Assembly (NCBI RefSeq): GCF_005877005.1
Contig: NZ_SSNH01000012.1
Location: 1 to 64,000, forward strand
DNA length: 64,000 nt
Direction: 5' to 3'
Source: Sinomonas susongensis
Lineage (GTDB): Bacteria; Actinomycetota; Actinomycetes; Actinomycetales; Micrococcaceae
Shown here: in pieces, positions 1 to 8,256 of the stretch
Layout: every line of letters begins with the position of its first letter
Numbering within the stretch: the stretch's first letter is position 1
Position numbers and translations under genes: made by a program
Notes under the pieces: model-generated
The model's database searches: none
Told to the model about the DNA's origin: nothing
Seen by the model: only the letters and a program-made list of their open reading frames with translations

Positions 1-1
1 C

Positions 2-226
2 TACTTCGCCGACCCCCATTCGCCATGGCAACGCGGCACAAACGAGAACACCAACGGCCTGCTGCGCCAGTACCTGCCCAAGGGCAGCAAGATCCCCAGC
101 GACCCCTCCTACCTCGAGGCCATCGCCATCGAGATGAACAACCGGCCACGCAAGACACTAGGCTTCAAAACACCACGAGAAGTCTTCCTCGAAGACATCG
201 AACAGGCCGTTGCCAACATGCCTTGA
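2..226 (+). CDS. IS30-family transposase, C-terminal part (cut by window start)
   Basis: The reading frame is open from base 2 and gives YFADPHSPWQRGTNEN, the segment of the IS30 DDE integrase domain that carries the catalytic glutamate (the E of TNEN). It continues into NGLLRQYLPKG, MNNRPRKTLGFKTP and a stop at 224-226. The first two acidic residues of the DDE triad must lie upstream of the window. No clear terminal inverted repeat was recognised after the stop, so the right end of the element is not mapped. Bases 2-8 are absent from the start of the second copy, which shows that this is the original junction side of the duplication. Confidence 0.85.
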   Translation, partial: YFADPHSPWQRGTNENTNGLLRQYLPKGSKIPSDPSYLEAIAIEMNNRPRKTLGFKTPREVFLEDIEQAVANMP

Positions 227-429
227 ATCCGCCATGTCTGCCAACCGGTCAGGAGCGCGGCGTGTCCCCAGCAACACGAGGGCAGCGCGGCTAGAAGTGG
301 GCGGGACGAACCGCGCTCAGCGCTTCGGGGTGCTTCCATGCTCGCCAGACCCCGGCCCGGGGCAGCAGAATCGGGAGACCACACCGAGGCACCGCCCCTT
401 TGCTGACACTCTGGCCTTAAAATGGGCCT

Positions 430-1038
430 ATGCCCCGCATCCAGGCAGAGTCCAACGCCGCCCAGCGCGCGCTCACGCAGCGCCGGATCCTCGACGCGTT
501 CGGCGAGCTGCTCTTCACGCGGGGACTCCCGGGGCTGACGATGACCGACGTCGCGCGCCAGGCCGGCGTCGGCCGGACCGCGGTCTACAACTACTACGCC
601 GACTTGGAAGAGCTCCTCATCGGCTACGCACTCGACGAGACCGGCCGCTTCCTCACCGACCTCAAGGACGAGCTGGGCCGGCTCGACAATCCCGTCGACC
701 GCCTCGCCGTATACATCCGGGCCCAGGTCGAGGACCTTTCCCGCCGCCACCTCCCGCCCGGTCCGGCCATGCGGGCGGTGCTCTCGGCGTCGTCGTTCGC
801 GAAGCTGGGGGACCACGTCGGCGAGCTCAACGCGGTGCTTCGCGACATCCTCCGGGCCTGTATGGAGGAGGGCTACATCCCCCAGGCCGACCTCGACGAG
901 ATCTCGCAGCTCGTGCTCGGATCGCTCGCGGCGAGCGCTGACCGCGGGCAGGATCGCCACACGGAGGCGACAGTGCGCTTCATCCAGCTCGGTGTCGGAG
1001 CACGCTTCGACGAGATCGGCCGCCCGATCAAGACCTGA
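430..1038 (+). CDS. TetR/AcrR-family transcriptional regulator (copy 1)
   Basis: A 202-residue protein of normal TetR length. The helix-turn-helix lies at about residues 30-55 (MTDVARQAGVGRTAVYNYY). The larger C-terminal ligand-binding half is not informative for substrate. The ATG at 430 is 6 nt after a TAAAAT hexamer (418-423) and has no Shine-Dalgarno sequence, so translation is probably leaderless. The gene converges with the LytR_C gene, leaving 12 bp between them, and no divergent target is evident. The 203 bp between the transposase stop and this start hold no other gene. An identical second copy lies at 11312-11920. Confidence 0.85.
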   Translation: MPRIQAESNAAQRALTQRRILDAFGELLFTRGLPGLTMTDVARQAGVGRTAVYNYYADLEELLIGYALDETGRFLTDLKDELGRLDNPVDRLAVYIRAQVEDLSRRHLPPGPAMRAVLSASSFAKLGDHVGELNAVLRDILRACMEEGYIPQADLDEISQLVLGSLAASADRGQDRHTEATVRFIQLGVGARFDEIGRPIKT

Positions 1039-1050
1039 CCGCGCGCCGGA

Positions 1051-1701
1051 TCAGGGGGTGGGCGCGACGGAAGCCGAGGGGCTCTGAGTGGCGCCGACGC
1101 ACACGAGTCCTCCCGGCGTCTGGTCGACGAGGCCCGGGTCCTTGAGCCCGGCGAAGGTCGGCAGGAGGATGAGGTCGAGGCTCGCGTCGCCCCGCTTGTC
1201 GAGCACGAACAGGCTCCCGGGCACATTGCGCTGGACCGTGAAGGCGGCCGCTTCGCCCGCGGGGCCGGCAACGATGAGTGCAGGCGGCGTCCCGGTCGCC
1301 GTGGAGTTGGCCACGTTCCCGACGGCGAACTTCCGTTGCGTGAGCTGGTCGGCAACCGTCCGTGCGAGCCCTTCCTTCCCCGCCGCGTTGAGCACGTTCA
1401 CGCGGACGGACTGCGGCGCCGCGTAGTCGAATGGCCCGCTGGGGCAGCCGGGGGTCGGCCCGGGCGACGCGGCCTGCGGCGAGAGCACGAGGCGACCGGT
1501 CAGAATGGCCCACGCTCCCGTCCCGCCCGCGACGACGAGGGCCAGCAGGAGCACGAGCAGGACGGTATGTCGGATCTTGCGCCAGCGGCTCCGCCGACGC
1601 TCCTGCTCGTCCCGCTCGGCCTCGAACTGCGAGCGCAGTTCCTCCCCGTTGACCACGTGGTGCCCGCGGTAGACGGTGGGGTCCTTGGGCCTGGGGCTCA
1701 T
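1051..1701 (-). CDS. LytR C-terminal domain membrane protein (copy 1)
   Basis: A 216-residue protein: a cytoplasmic, basic N-terminus (about 1-45), one membrane helix (about 46-68), a short Pro-rich linker, then a LytR_C domain from about residue 98 that starts VRVNVLNAAGKEGLA and runs to about 195. In actinobacteria such proteins (for example the VirR type) are cell-envelope factors; the domain is found alone or fused to LCP enzymes. It has no LCP domain and is not expected to be the ligase itself. It is probably cotranscribed with the VapB-like gene, which ends 14 nt upstream. Confidence 0.8.
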   Translation of the reverse strand: MSPRPKDPTVYRGHHVVNGEELRSQFEAERDEQERRRSRWRKIRHTVLLVLLLALVVAGGTGAWAILTGRLVLSPQAASPGPTPGCPSGPFDYAAPQSVRVNVLNAAGKEGLARTVADQLTQRKFAVGNVANSTATGTPPALIVAGPAGEAAAFTVQRNVPGSLFVLDKRGDASLDLILLPTFAGLKDPGLVDQTPGGLVCVGATQSPSASVAPTP

Positions 1702-1715
1702 GGCGCGGCCTCGGC

Positions 1716-2015
1716 TCAGGAGTCGAGATCGAGAACGCGGGCGTGGATGGCCGTCCGCTGGTGCAGGGCCGTCCGCAGCGCACGATGGAGCCCGTCCTCG
1801 AGGTACAGGACACCCTGATACTGGACGACGTGCGGGAAGAGGTCGCCGAAGAAGGTCGAGTCCTCGGCGAGGAGGGCCTCGAGATCGAGCGTGCGCTTGG
1901 TCGTGACGAGCTCGTCGAGCCGCACCGGGCGGGGCGGGAGGGCGGCCCAGTCCTTGGGCGTGTGGTACCCATGGTCCGGGTAGGGGCGCCCGTCCCCCAC
2001 AGCTTTGAAGATCAC
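1716..2015 (-). CDS. VapB-antitoxin-like conserved protein (copy 1)
   Basis: About 99 residues beginning VIFKAVGDGRPYPDHGY. This small actinobacterial family is commonly named a type II VapB-family antitoxin and typically lies directly before a LytR_C gene, as here. No PIN-domain toxin partner is present, so an antitoxin role is doubtful. I chose the GTG at 2015 because a TACGCT hexamer (2022-2027, minus strand) lies 6 nt upstream, which fits a leaderless transcript, and because family similarity starts there. An upstream ATG at 2060 would add 15 residues. Confidence 0.65.
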   Translation of the reverse strand: MIFKAVGDGRPYPDHGYHTPKDWAALPPRPVRLDELVTTKRTLDLEALLAEDSTFFGDLFPHVVQYQGVLYLEDGLHRALRTALHQRTAIHARVLDLDS

Positions 2016-2186
2016 GCGACTAGCGTAGACAGGCGCCTGCCGGAGCGTCATACCGGGCACGCACCCCGGAGGGATTGTGGCCGAACGGTTACGGAGCGCT
2101 TCCGACGGATGACGGTCGACGGCGACCTGCCGCCGTCGTCCGTCATCCGGGCTTGGACTGGGCGGCCGCCTGACAGAATGGGCCGC

Positions 2187-3077
2187 ATGGAACTCCGACC
2201 CCCGTTCGCCCTCCTTCTCGACGTCGACGGCCCGATCGCGAGCCCGGTGAGCCGCTCGGTCAGGCCGGAGATCATCTCACTCCTGCTCGAACTCGGGGAG
2301 GCTGGGATTCCCCTCGTCTTCAACACAGGACGTTCGGACGCATTCATCGCGGAGCAGGTGATGGAGCCGATGCTGGCCGAGGGGATGCCGTCCTCGCTCA
2401 CGGTTCACGCGATCTGCGAGAAGGGGGCCACGTGGTTCTCGTTCACTGGCGAGGGGGCGACCCCTGTCCGGGTGGACCGTGAGCTTGCCGTCCCCGCCGG
2501 CTTCGCCGACGAGATCCGGAACCTCGTGGCGGAAAAGTATGCGGACTACATGTTCTTCGACGAGACCAAGCGGGCGATGGTCTCGGTCGAGCAGCGGGTC
2601 GATGTGTCGAACAGCGAGTACCGCGCCGTCCAGGAGCACTTCGACGCCGACGCGATGGCCCTCATGGCGCAGCGTGGAATCGGTGCGGTACGGCTCGATC
2701 ATCACCTTCCCGGCCAGGACGACACAGTCGACTTCCGCGTCGACCCCACCATCATCTCGACCGACATCGAATCCGTGCGCCTCGGCAAGGACCTCGGGGC
2801 GAGCCGCGCCTGCGAGCTCCTGCGGGGTGACGGGATCGTGCCCGCATCGTGGTTCACGATGGGCGATTCCCGGACTGACTACGCGATGGCGGACTGGCTG
2901 CACCACAACGACCACGAGGTCTCCCACGTTGACGTCCGGCCGGAGGACGGCGTGCCCGAGAAACCATATGAAATCCTCACAGCCGGCTACCTCGGGCTCG
3001 GCTCCGAAGTGATTCACGACGACGCCGGGCTCGCCTTCCTGCGCGAGTGGCGCAAGGCGGCTGTGACCACACACTGA
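2187..3077 (+). CDS. HAD-superfamily phosphatase (copy 1)
   Basis: A 296-residue protein with HAD motifs: LLLDVDGPIAS (catalytic Asp12 and Asp14), FNTGRS (Thr48, motif II) and TMGDSRTDYAMAD (acidic motif IV near residue 227). The order and length suit a class II capped sugar- or nucleotide-phosphate phosphatase; the substrate is not predictable. The frame is open for another 444 nt upstream, but the ATG at 2187 is preferred. A CAGAAT -10 box (2174-2179) lies 7 nt upstream, and a TTGGAC hexamer (2153-2158) is a possible -35. The gene converges on the M23 peptidase gene across the short tandem repeat. Confidence 0.8.
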   Translation: MELRPPFALLLDVDGPIASPVSRSVRPEIISLLLELGEAGIPLVFNTGRSDAFIAEQVMEPMLAEGMPSSLTVHAICEKGATWFSFTGEGATPVRVDRELAVPAGFADEIRNLVAEKYADYMFFDETKRAMVSVEQRVDVSNSEYRAVQEHFDADAMALMAQRGIGAVRLDHHLPGQDDTVDFRVDPTIISTDIESVRLGKDLGASRACELLRGDGIVPASWFTMGDSRTDYAMADWLHHNDHEVSHVDVRPEDGVPEKPYEILTAGYLGLGSEVIHDDAGLAFLREWRKAAVTTH

Positions 3078-3083
3078 ACTATA

Positions 3084-3171
3084 GCCACGCGCTGAGCCGT
3101 GCCACAGGGCTGAGCCGTGCACAGGGCTGAGCCGTGCCACAGGGCTGAGCCGTGCCACAGGGCTGAGCCGG
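3084..3171. repeat. Five-unit 17/18-bp intergenic tandem repeat (copy 1)
   Basis: Five head-to-tail units based on GCCACAGGGCTGAGCCGT, two of them 17 bp long, lie between the convergent HAD and M23 genes. The block at 13966-14035 has only four units. That single missing unit is the only length difference between the two 10.9-kb copies. Each unit contains a GGCT/AGCC inverted pair. The position, between two convergent 3' ends, would suit a role in termination or transcript insulation, but no strong U-run hairpin is visible. Confidence 0.9.
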
Positions 3172-3218
3172 GCCGAGCGGCGGTCCGGGGTACTGCGTCA
3201 GGCACTGCCCGTGACGCC

Positions 3219-4331
3219 CTACGGCGTGGGGGTCGGTGTTGCCGTGGCCGTCGCGGTAGGTGTCGCCGTCGTCGGCGCGGTGGCCGAGGTGGCCGGCGAC
3301 GACGAGACAGTGGCCGTCGCCGTAGGCGACGGCGTCGGGCTCGAGGACGGCGTGCGGCTCGGCGTCGGGCTCGGCGTGGGCGTGGGATCGGCTGTGGGGC
3401 TCGGCGCAGGGGACGACGACGTGCTGGTCGAAGAGGGGCTCGAAGCAGAGTTCGAGGCCGACCCGCCGCCCGAGCTCGCGCCCGACGAGGACGCGGTCGA
3501 GGACGACTGGGGCGACGGCGAGGCTGCCGGCCCAGGAGCGGTCGGTGTTGGCGCCGGGGCCTTCTGGATGGTCTCGCCGGGGGCCGGCTCGTCGAGGGTC
3601 GTGGGCACGCTCCAGTTCTGGCTCGCGGGCGTCTGGCCGTCCTTCGGCGTGTAGTCGGTGAGAGTCAGGTTCGCGACGGGGTCGGTCTGCTTGATCCCGA
3701 TGAACGTCCACTTCATCGGGTCCTCGTACACCCCGTTGAGATGGGTCTCGAAGTGCAGATGGGATCCGGTGGCGCTGCCAGTGTGGCCCACGAGACCGAC
3801 CACCTGACTCGGCTGCACCGAGTCTCCGGCCTTCACCGCACAGGCGTGCATGTGGTTGTACGTCGTGACCAAGCCGTTGCCGTGGTTGACCTCGACCCGG
3901 TTCCCACCGCCCCAGGGATGCCACCCCGCCGCCTGGACCACGCCGGCGTCGGCCGCATACACCCGGGTGCCCTCGCCCGCCCCGAAATCCTGCCCCCAGT
4001 GGAACTCGCCGGGCAGGCCGGTCAGCGGGTTGATGCGGTAGCCGAAGGGCGACGTGGGGACGAGCGCTTCGAGGGGCGCGTAGAGCTGACCCTTCACGGG
4101 CCGGGGAAGGTCTGCGGAGGCCACCATGACCGTGCCCGAGTGGTTGCCGGCCGGAATCGAACTGACGGAGGAGCGGTCGAAGGTGAGCTTCGCGTTCGGG
4201 TCTGCGCGCACGGTGTCCCCGGAATCGGCGAACGCCCTGGTTGCGCCGCACAGCGCACAGGCTATGGGAATGGACAGCCCCACGAAGCCTCGACGGCCAA
4301 TCTGGCGGCCTGCACCTCTTTGCTGCTCCAT
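3219..4331 (-). CDS. Secreted M23-family peptidase with Ser/Thr/Pro tail (copy 1)
   Basis: A 370-residue protein. A twin-arginine-like signal (GRRGFVGLS followed by a hydrophobic stretch to AFA, residues about 10-35) suggests Tat export. The M23/LytM fold has the metal ligands His111 and Asp115 (HWGQD) and the HLH pair at 191/193, so it should be an active zinc endopeptidase that cuts peptidoglycan cross-bridges. From about residue 250 the protein is a long low-complexity Ser/Thr/Pro tail ending in repeated TPTP, probably wall-spanning. The ATG at 4331 is chosen because GGGGAG precedes it; an upstream TTG at 4343 is the alternative. Confidence 0.85.
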   Translation of the reverse strand: MEQQRGAGRQIGRRGFVGLSIPIACALCGATRAFADSGDTVRADPNAKLTFDRSSVSSIPAGNHSGTVMVASADLPRPVKGQLYAPLEALVPTSPFGYRINPLTGLPGEFHWGQDFGAGEGTRVYAADAGVVQAAGWHPWGGGNRVEVNHGNGLVTTYNHMHACAVKAGDSVQPSQVVGLVGHTGSATGSHLHFETHLNGVYEDPMKWTFIGIKQTDPVANLTLTDYTPKDGQTPASQNWSVPTTLDEPAPGETIQKAPAPTPTAPGPAASPSPQSSSTASSSGASSGGGSASNSASSPSSTSTSSSPAPSPTADPTPTPSPTPSRTPSSSPTPSPTATATVSSSPATSATAPTTATPTATATATPTPTP

Positions 4332-4343
4332 GTGACTCCCCAA

Positions 4344-4591
4344 TCAGTCATGGCGTTTTTCGGCATGAACTATCCAAGAAAACTCGCGCCGAATGGCACC
4401 ATTGTCAGTTGGGCCGATGCGAAAGCGCTAGATGTTTAAACAGTCACACAGCGCTTCTACAGCCTGTCAAGAAAATGGAGTCGGCTGAGCAGATCGGCGC
4501 CAGCTGAGGAGCTCAGGAGCGCCAGGCAGGCGCAATGCTCGTTCCGGAAGAGGCTGCGGGTCCGGAGCAGCTCCAGATAGTCAGCCCAAAG
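4344..4591. other. Gene-free leader/promoter region of the M23 gene
   Basis: No coding sequence is convincing here. Reading toward the peptidase (minus strand), TTGACA at 4465-4470 is a possible -35 hexamer and GTTTAAAC lies at 4434-4441, but no well-spaced -10 was found. I looked for the cyclic-di-AMP riboswitch that often precedes peptidoglycan hydrolases and did not recognise its conserved segments. Confidence 0.4.
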
Positions 4592-4627
4592 CACGACACC
4601 CCCAGTCCGAAGACCGGGGGTGTCGTG
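4592..4627 (-). terminator. Rho-independent terminator after tRNA-Ser (copy 1)
   Basis: A perfect 12-bp stem, CACGACACCCCC (4592-4603) with GGGGGTGTCGTG (4616-4627), around a 12-nt loop. It lies 47 bp past the 3' end of the minus-strand tRNA and is followed on that strand by CTTTGGG. Confidence 0.8.
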
Positions 4628-4673
4628 AGTGTCGCGGCTCATCCTGATGGATGTCCCGCTTCACCACTCGATG

Positions 4674-4758
4674 CGGAGGATGGGGGATTTGAACCCCCGA
4701 GGGCGTGAACCCAACACGCGTTCCAGGCGTGCGCCATAGGCCGCTAGGCGAATCCTCC
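4674..4758 (-). tRNA. tRNA-Ser(GGA) (copy 1)
   Basis: An 85-nt tRNA on the minus strand. The acceptor GGAGGAT pairs with ATCCTCC, the anticodon loop is CTGGAAC (anticodon GGA, reads UCC/UCU), there is a long serine-type variable arm, and the T-arm is GGGGG-TTCAAAT-CCCCC. The discriminator is G and CCA is not encoded. A second identical gene is at 15538-15622, so this tRNA's dosage is doubled by the duplication. Confidence 0.93.
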
Positions 4759-4902
4759 AGATTGCCCGCGCAAAGCCGCGCCCGAGGGAGCGCCCCTGTG
4801 CAGAGCAGACTCTAGAATACCCGAGGTTTCCGGATGCTCCGAATCGAGCCCGCGCCCCGAACGAGCCGCTGCCCGCAACGAGCCCGTGCGAGACTGAGCG
4901 GC

Positions 4903-5238
4903 ATGGAGGAGTTCGACTGCCTTGTCGTCTACGTCCCGACCGCCGACGCCGACGCCCTCCGAACAGCCATCGCCAGCGCCGGGGCGGGTCGCCTCGGCAA
5001 CTACGCCGGGTGCAGCTTCAGCGTCGAGGGGACCGGGCGCTTCGCCCCGTTGGACGGCGCACAGCCGGCGATCGGGACGGTAGGAGAGCAGGTGCAGGTT
5101 CCCGAGACCCGGATCGAGGCGATCTACCCTCGCGGCGGACGGAACGCGATCGTCCGCGCACTCCTTGCGGCCCACCCGTACGAAACGCCCGCGTTCATGA
5201 CGTTCCCTGTGGATGTGAGCCGGCCGCCGGAAGCCTGA
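4903..5238 (+). CDS. NIF3/YqfO PII-like domain protein (copy 1)
   Basis: A 111-residue protein resembling the PII/CutA-like insert domain of YqfO/NIF3 proteins as a stand-alone unit (COG3323 type). AGCSFSVEGTGRF and a C-terminal AAHPYETPAF are the recognisable segments. The metal-binding NIF3 halves are absent. The function is unknown. The ATG at 4903 follows a weak GAGACT box by 7 nt. Its 3' end overlaps the end of the convergent histidine kinase gene by 44 bp. Confidence 0.7.
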   Translation: MEEFDCLVVYVPTADADALRTAIASAGAGRLGNYAGCSFSVEGTGRFAPLDGAQPAIGTVGEQVQVPETRIEAIYPRGGRNAIVRALLAAHPYETPAFMTFPVDVSRPPEA

Positions 5239-6562
5239 CGGCGAAGCACGCCCCGCCTTCCGGCGCCCTTCCGGCGACGAGCTGCCCCCCGAGCCGGCCC
5301 GCGAGGCGCTGCGCGATCGAGAGCCCGAGCCCCGTCCCGACCGGCCGCTCCCCCTGATAGCGCGAATGGAGCGCGCCTCGCTCGAACGCGTGGGCGAGGT
5401 CGTCCTCGCTCAGCCCGGGGCCGCCGTCGCGCACTTCGAGGACGACGGCGCCGTCCTCCCGCCGCCCCGCGAGCACCACGGGCGCTCCGGCGGGAACGGC
5501 ACGGAGGGCGTTTTCCACAAGCCCGTCGAGGAGCTGCCGCAGCCGGCGCGCGTCCGTCACGACGGGGACGGGTCCCTGCAGTTCGGAACGCAGAACCACC
5601 CCTGCGGTCTCGGCCGCACCGCGCCACGCCTCGAGGACCGCGGGCAGGATCGCGGCGGCGTCGACGAGCTGGAGGTCCACCCTGAAGTCGTCGGCCTCGA
5701 GCCGGGCCAGCTCGAGCAGGTCGCTCACGAAGTGGTCGAGGCGGTCGGCCTCGGCGCCGAGCGTCTGGCCTACCCGACGCACGTCCCCGGCGGGGATCAT
5801 CCCGTCGGCGAGCGCCTCTGCGTAGCCTCGAACGGCAGTGAGCGGCGTCCGCATCTCGTGTGAGACGGAAAGGAGGAACTCGCGCTGCCGCGCCTTGCTC
5901 GCGGCCAGCGAGGCGTCAAGGGCATCGAGGGCATGGGCAACCTGCCCCACCTCGGCCGGGCCGCCGGCGTCGACCGCCACACCGCGCTCGCCGCCTGCAA
6001 GCCGACGGGCCGCGGACGCGACGTGCACGAGCGGCCGCGCGACCCATCGGGCCACGAGTGCGCCGCCCGCAACGGCGCAGCCGAAGCCGATGAGCAGGGC
6101 CCACAGAAGCCGTGTCACGAGCGGCACCGCGGCTTGGTTCACGGCCGAGACCGGCTCGACGAGCACTAGACCGCCGCCAGCCGCAAGGGGCCGGGCTTCG
6201 ACGACGACCGGCGTCCCGTTCACCGTCTCGGTCTGCGAGAAGGACTTGCCCGCGAGGACCCTCGAGACAGCCGCCCGGCTCACGAACCCCCGGCCAGCGC
6301 CGCTCACGATGCCGGCCGGGCTCACGAGTGCGATCCGGCCCGCCTCGCCGACCGCGAGCTCGCGGAGGGAAGCGAGATCGGTCACCGAGCCGGACGTGCT
6401 GAGCGCCTGCGCCTGGCGCGCGAGGCTCGCGCGGGCCTGGTCGACGGCGGCCGACCGGATGAGCTGCGCGCCCACGAGCCCGGCGACGAGGGTCGCCACC
6501 GCCGCCACGGCGGCAGTCACCAGGGTGACGCGCGCGTAGAGCGAGCGCAGCCACTTCCTCAC
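5195..6562 (-). CDS. Two-component sensor histidine kinase (copy 1)
   Basis: A 455-residue kinase. There are membrane helices at about 11-35 and 150-170 flanking an extracellular sensor of about 115 residues, a HAMP segment (about 172-224), the H-box SHEMRTPL with His235, an N-box around Asn351 (LVENALR), and glycine boxes DGGPGL and GTGLGL. The GTG start at 6562 overlaps the stop of the response regulator gene as GTGA, so the pair is translationally coupled. A longer frame reaching 7288 is the shadow of the regulator gene. The sensor domain is not diagnostic of a stimulus. Confidence 0.9.
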   Translation of the reverse strand: MRKWLRSLYARVTLVTAAVAAVATLVAGLVGAQLIRSAAVDQARASLARQAQALSTSGSVTDLASLRELAVGEAGRIALVSPAGIVSGAGRGFVSRAAVSRVLAGKSFSQTETVNGTPVVVEARPLAAGGGLVLVEPVSAVNQAAVPLVTRLLWALLIGFGCAVAGGALVARWVARPLVHVASAARRLAGGERGVAVDAGGPAEVGQVAHALDALDASLAASKARQREFLLSVSHEMRTPLTAVRGYAEALADGMIPAGDVRRVGQTLGAEADRLDHFVSDLLELARLEADDFRVDLQLVDAAAILPAVLEAWRGAAETAGVVLRSELQGPVPVVTDARRLRQLLDGLVENALRAVPAGAPVVLAGRREDGAVVLEVRDGGPGLSEDDLAHAFERGALHSRYQGERPVGTGLGLSIAQRLAGRLGGQLVAGRAPEGGACFAVRLPAAGSHPQGTS

Positions 6563-7278
6563 GGACCCACGCCGCCCGAGCCCTCCACCGACACGCTGTA
6601 GCCGACCCCACGGATGGTCCTGATCGGGCTCGCGTCTCCGAGCTTGGCGCGGAGCTGCGCGACGTGGACGTCGACCGTCCGGCCCCCGCTGTAGTCGGCC
6701 TGGCCCCAGACGGCCGAGAGGAGCTGCTCGCGGCTGAACACGCGCCCGGGCTGGGTCATGAGGTGGGCCAGCAGGTCGAATTCGAGCGCGGTGAGCTGCA
6801 CCGGCCGCCCGTCCGCCTCGACGGTGCGCCGGCCCGCGTCCACCCGTACGAGACCCACTGTCAGGACACGCGGCGCCTGCGGACCGGCCGCCCGCCGGAG
6901 GACGCTGCGGACCCGGGCGACGAGCTCGCGCGGGGAGAAGGGTTTGGTGAGGTAGTCGTCGGCACCGAGCTCGAGGCCGAGGACGCGGTCCACCTCGTCG
7001 TCGCGGGCCGTCACGAAGATCACGGGGGTCCAGTCGTCCTCCTCGCGGAGGCGGCGGCAGACCTCGACGCCGTCGAGACCCGGCAGGCCCACATCGAGGA
7101 CGATGGCAACGGGGCGCAGCTGGCGGACCCGTGCGAGCGCGACGGCGCCGTCGCGCTCGACGTGCACCCCGAACCCGGCGCGGGCGAGGTAGAGGCGTTC
7201 GAGGTCCGCGATGGCGTGCTCGTCCTCGACCACGAGCACGAGCCCGCGCCCCTCGACCGAGTTGTCCACGGGAACCAT
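6559..7278 (-). CDS. OmpR/PhoB-family response regulator (copy 1)
   Basis: A 239-residue regulator. The receiver has the acidic cluster VEDE (about 17-20), phospho-acceptor Asp62 in LDVGLPGLDG, Thr90 and Lys112 (LTKPF). The C-terminal winged helix (about 140-232) has the OmpR-type VWGQADYSGGRTVDVHVAQLR recognition segment. The ATG at 7278 has GAAGGG 9 nt upstream. It is transcribed with the kinase and divergently from the anchored protein at 7450; the spacer carries an 11-bp-period direct repeat that is a good candidate for its own binding site. Confidence 0.92.
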   Translation of the reverse strand: MVPVDNSVEGRGLVLVVEDEHAIADLERLYLARAGFGVHVERDGAVALARVRQLRPVAIVLDVGLPGLDGVEVCRRLREEDDWTPVIFVTARDDEVDRVLGLELGADDYLTKPFSPRELVARVRSVLRRAAGPQAPRVLTVGLVRVDAGRRTVEADGRPVQLTALEFDLLAHLMTQPGRVFSREQLLSAVWGQADYSGGRTVDVHVAQLRAKLGDASPIRTIRGVGYSVSVEGSGGVGP

Positions 7279-7352
7279 TCAAGCGCACCCTTCAAATGCA
7301 CGACGCCGCTCCCGGACCGTAGGCGGGTCGCCGCAGCGAGACTTTACAGTCC

Positions 7353-7370
7353 CCGAACATTGGCCGAACA
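7353..7370. promoter_or_regulatory. Candidate OmpR/PhoB-type operator (copy 1)
   Basis: Two direct repeats of CCGAACA (7353-7359 and 7364-7370) start exactly 11 bp apart, one helical turn. This is the spacing used by OmpR/PhoB-class dimers. The site lies between the response regulator and the divergent secreted-protein gene. The same site is at 18217-18234 in copy 2. Confidence 0.55.
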
Positions 7371-7449
7371 GGGGCCCTTGCCGTGCGTGGGGAAGATCGA
7401 ACCCGAACCCGGAGGACCTTCCGGAAGAACCCGCGAGAAAGGACAGGCC

Positions 7450-8064
7450 ATGGACGAGAGAACAGACGGACCCTGGGACGCCCCACAGCGGAAGAGCACC
7501 GGCCGCCGCTGGAAGGCGGGTGCCGCCTCCGCGCTCGCCGCAGCCCTCCTCGCCGGAGGAGGCATCGCCGTCGCCCTCGACGCGCGCCAGCCGCAGAACG
7601 ACGCCGCCCAGCCGGCCGCCCTCGTCGTGCCGGCCGCGAATTCGACGGCGTCGCCGTCGCCTTCTGCGTCCGCGCCGGCGAAGACCCAGCAGACGGACCG
7701 GGCCGCCCTGCGCAGGGCTCTCGCCGTCGTCATCCGACAGGACGGCACAGCCCAGTACGGCCCACACGCCCAAGCAGCCGCCCGTGCGGTTGCCAACCGC
7801 TTCCCCGCCGCATTCCGCCGTCTGCCGGCCAAGCTGCGGCAGGACCTGTGGACGCTTGCCGGGGCGCCCGCTGGCCAAGAGGTCGCGGACGCCCAGACGA
7901 TCAAGAAGGGGGCCCTCGACGGCACGTACGGCTCCGCCGTCCAGAAGGTCGCGCAGGCGATCCAGAAGGCGCCGGCTGCTCCGAAGACACCCAAGCCGGG
8001 CACCTCGGCACCGAGCACCCCGGCGCCGAGCGCGACCACTCCGAGCGCGACCACCGGGAGCTGA
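7450..8064 (+). CDS. Membrane-anchored or secreted hypothetical protein (copy 1)
   Basis: A 204-residue protein of no recognised family. It has a basic N-terminus, a hydrophobic helix (about 22-40, ASALAAALLAGGGIAVAL), a Ser/Ala/Pro linker, a helical basic domain (about 75-170) and a Pro/Thr/Ser tail. The ATG at 7450 follows AAAGGA. Its position opposite the two-component system, with the CCGAACA direct repeats in its promoter, suggests it is a target of that system or a partner of its sensor. Confidence 0.65.
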   Translation: MDERTDGPWDAPQRKSTGRRWKAGAASALAAALLAGGGIAVALDARQPQNDAAQPAALVVPAANSTASPSPSASAPAKTQQTDRAALRRALAVVIRQDGTAQYGPHAQAAARAVANRFPAAFRRLPAKLRQDLWTLAGAPAGQEVADAQTIKKGALDGTYGSAVQKVAQAIQKAPAAPKTPKPGTSAPSTPAPSATTPSATTGS

Positions 8065-8096
8065 CGGGCCGGTTCGAGGCACCCGTGGAACTCCGC

Positions 8097-8102
8097 TAAG
8101 AT
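8097..8102 (+). promoter_or_regulatory. Promoter -10 box of SRP RNA (copy 1)
   Basis: TAAGAT lies 18 nt after TTCGAG (8073-8078, a possible -35) and about 7 nt before the presumed 5' end of the SRP RNA. Confidence 0.5.
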
Positions 8103-8108
8103 GGAACC

Positions 8109-8199
8109 CAGCCCCTCATGTGGCGTCATCCTGCTGAACTCCCCCAGGACCGGAAGGTAGCAAGGGTAGGTGGGCTCTGGCGGGTGCATGAGGGGCCTT
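8109..8199 (+). ncRNA. Signal recognition particle RNA, 4.5S type (copy 1)
   Basis: A single long hairpin. GCCCCTCATG (8111-8120) pairs with CATGAGGGGC (8187-8196), and the apical part carries the conserved CAGGACCGGAAGGTAGCAA and GGGTAGG strands that form the Ffh-binding domain. A TTTT run (8198-8201) ends the transcript. It lies just before dnaX, a common actinobacterial position. A second copy is at 18973-19063. Confidence 0.88.
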
Positions 8200-8256
8200 T
8201 TCATACCTGTGGATAACCCGCTTGGGGTGTCAGTCCTGATTGGTAGGGTTTTCTCT

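Noticed and set aside
5195-7288. A single 697-residue protein on the minus strand
   Set aside because: Its first 240 codons are Arg/Pro/Gly-rich and are the shadow of the response regulator frame. The kinase starts at the GTG at 6562 that overlaps the regulator stop.
8170-8256. N-terminal extension of dnaX beginning at 8170
   Set aside because: It would translate the 3' part of the SRP RNA and its terminator. The GTG at 8257, right after a -10 box, begins the conserved DnaX sequence.
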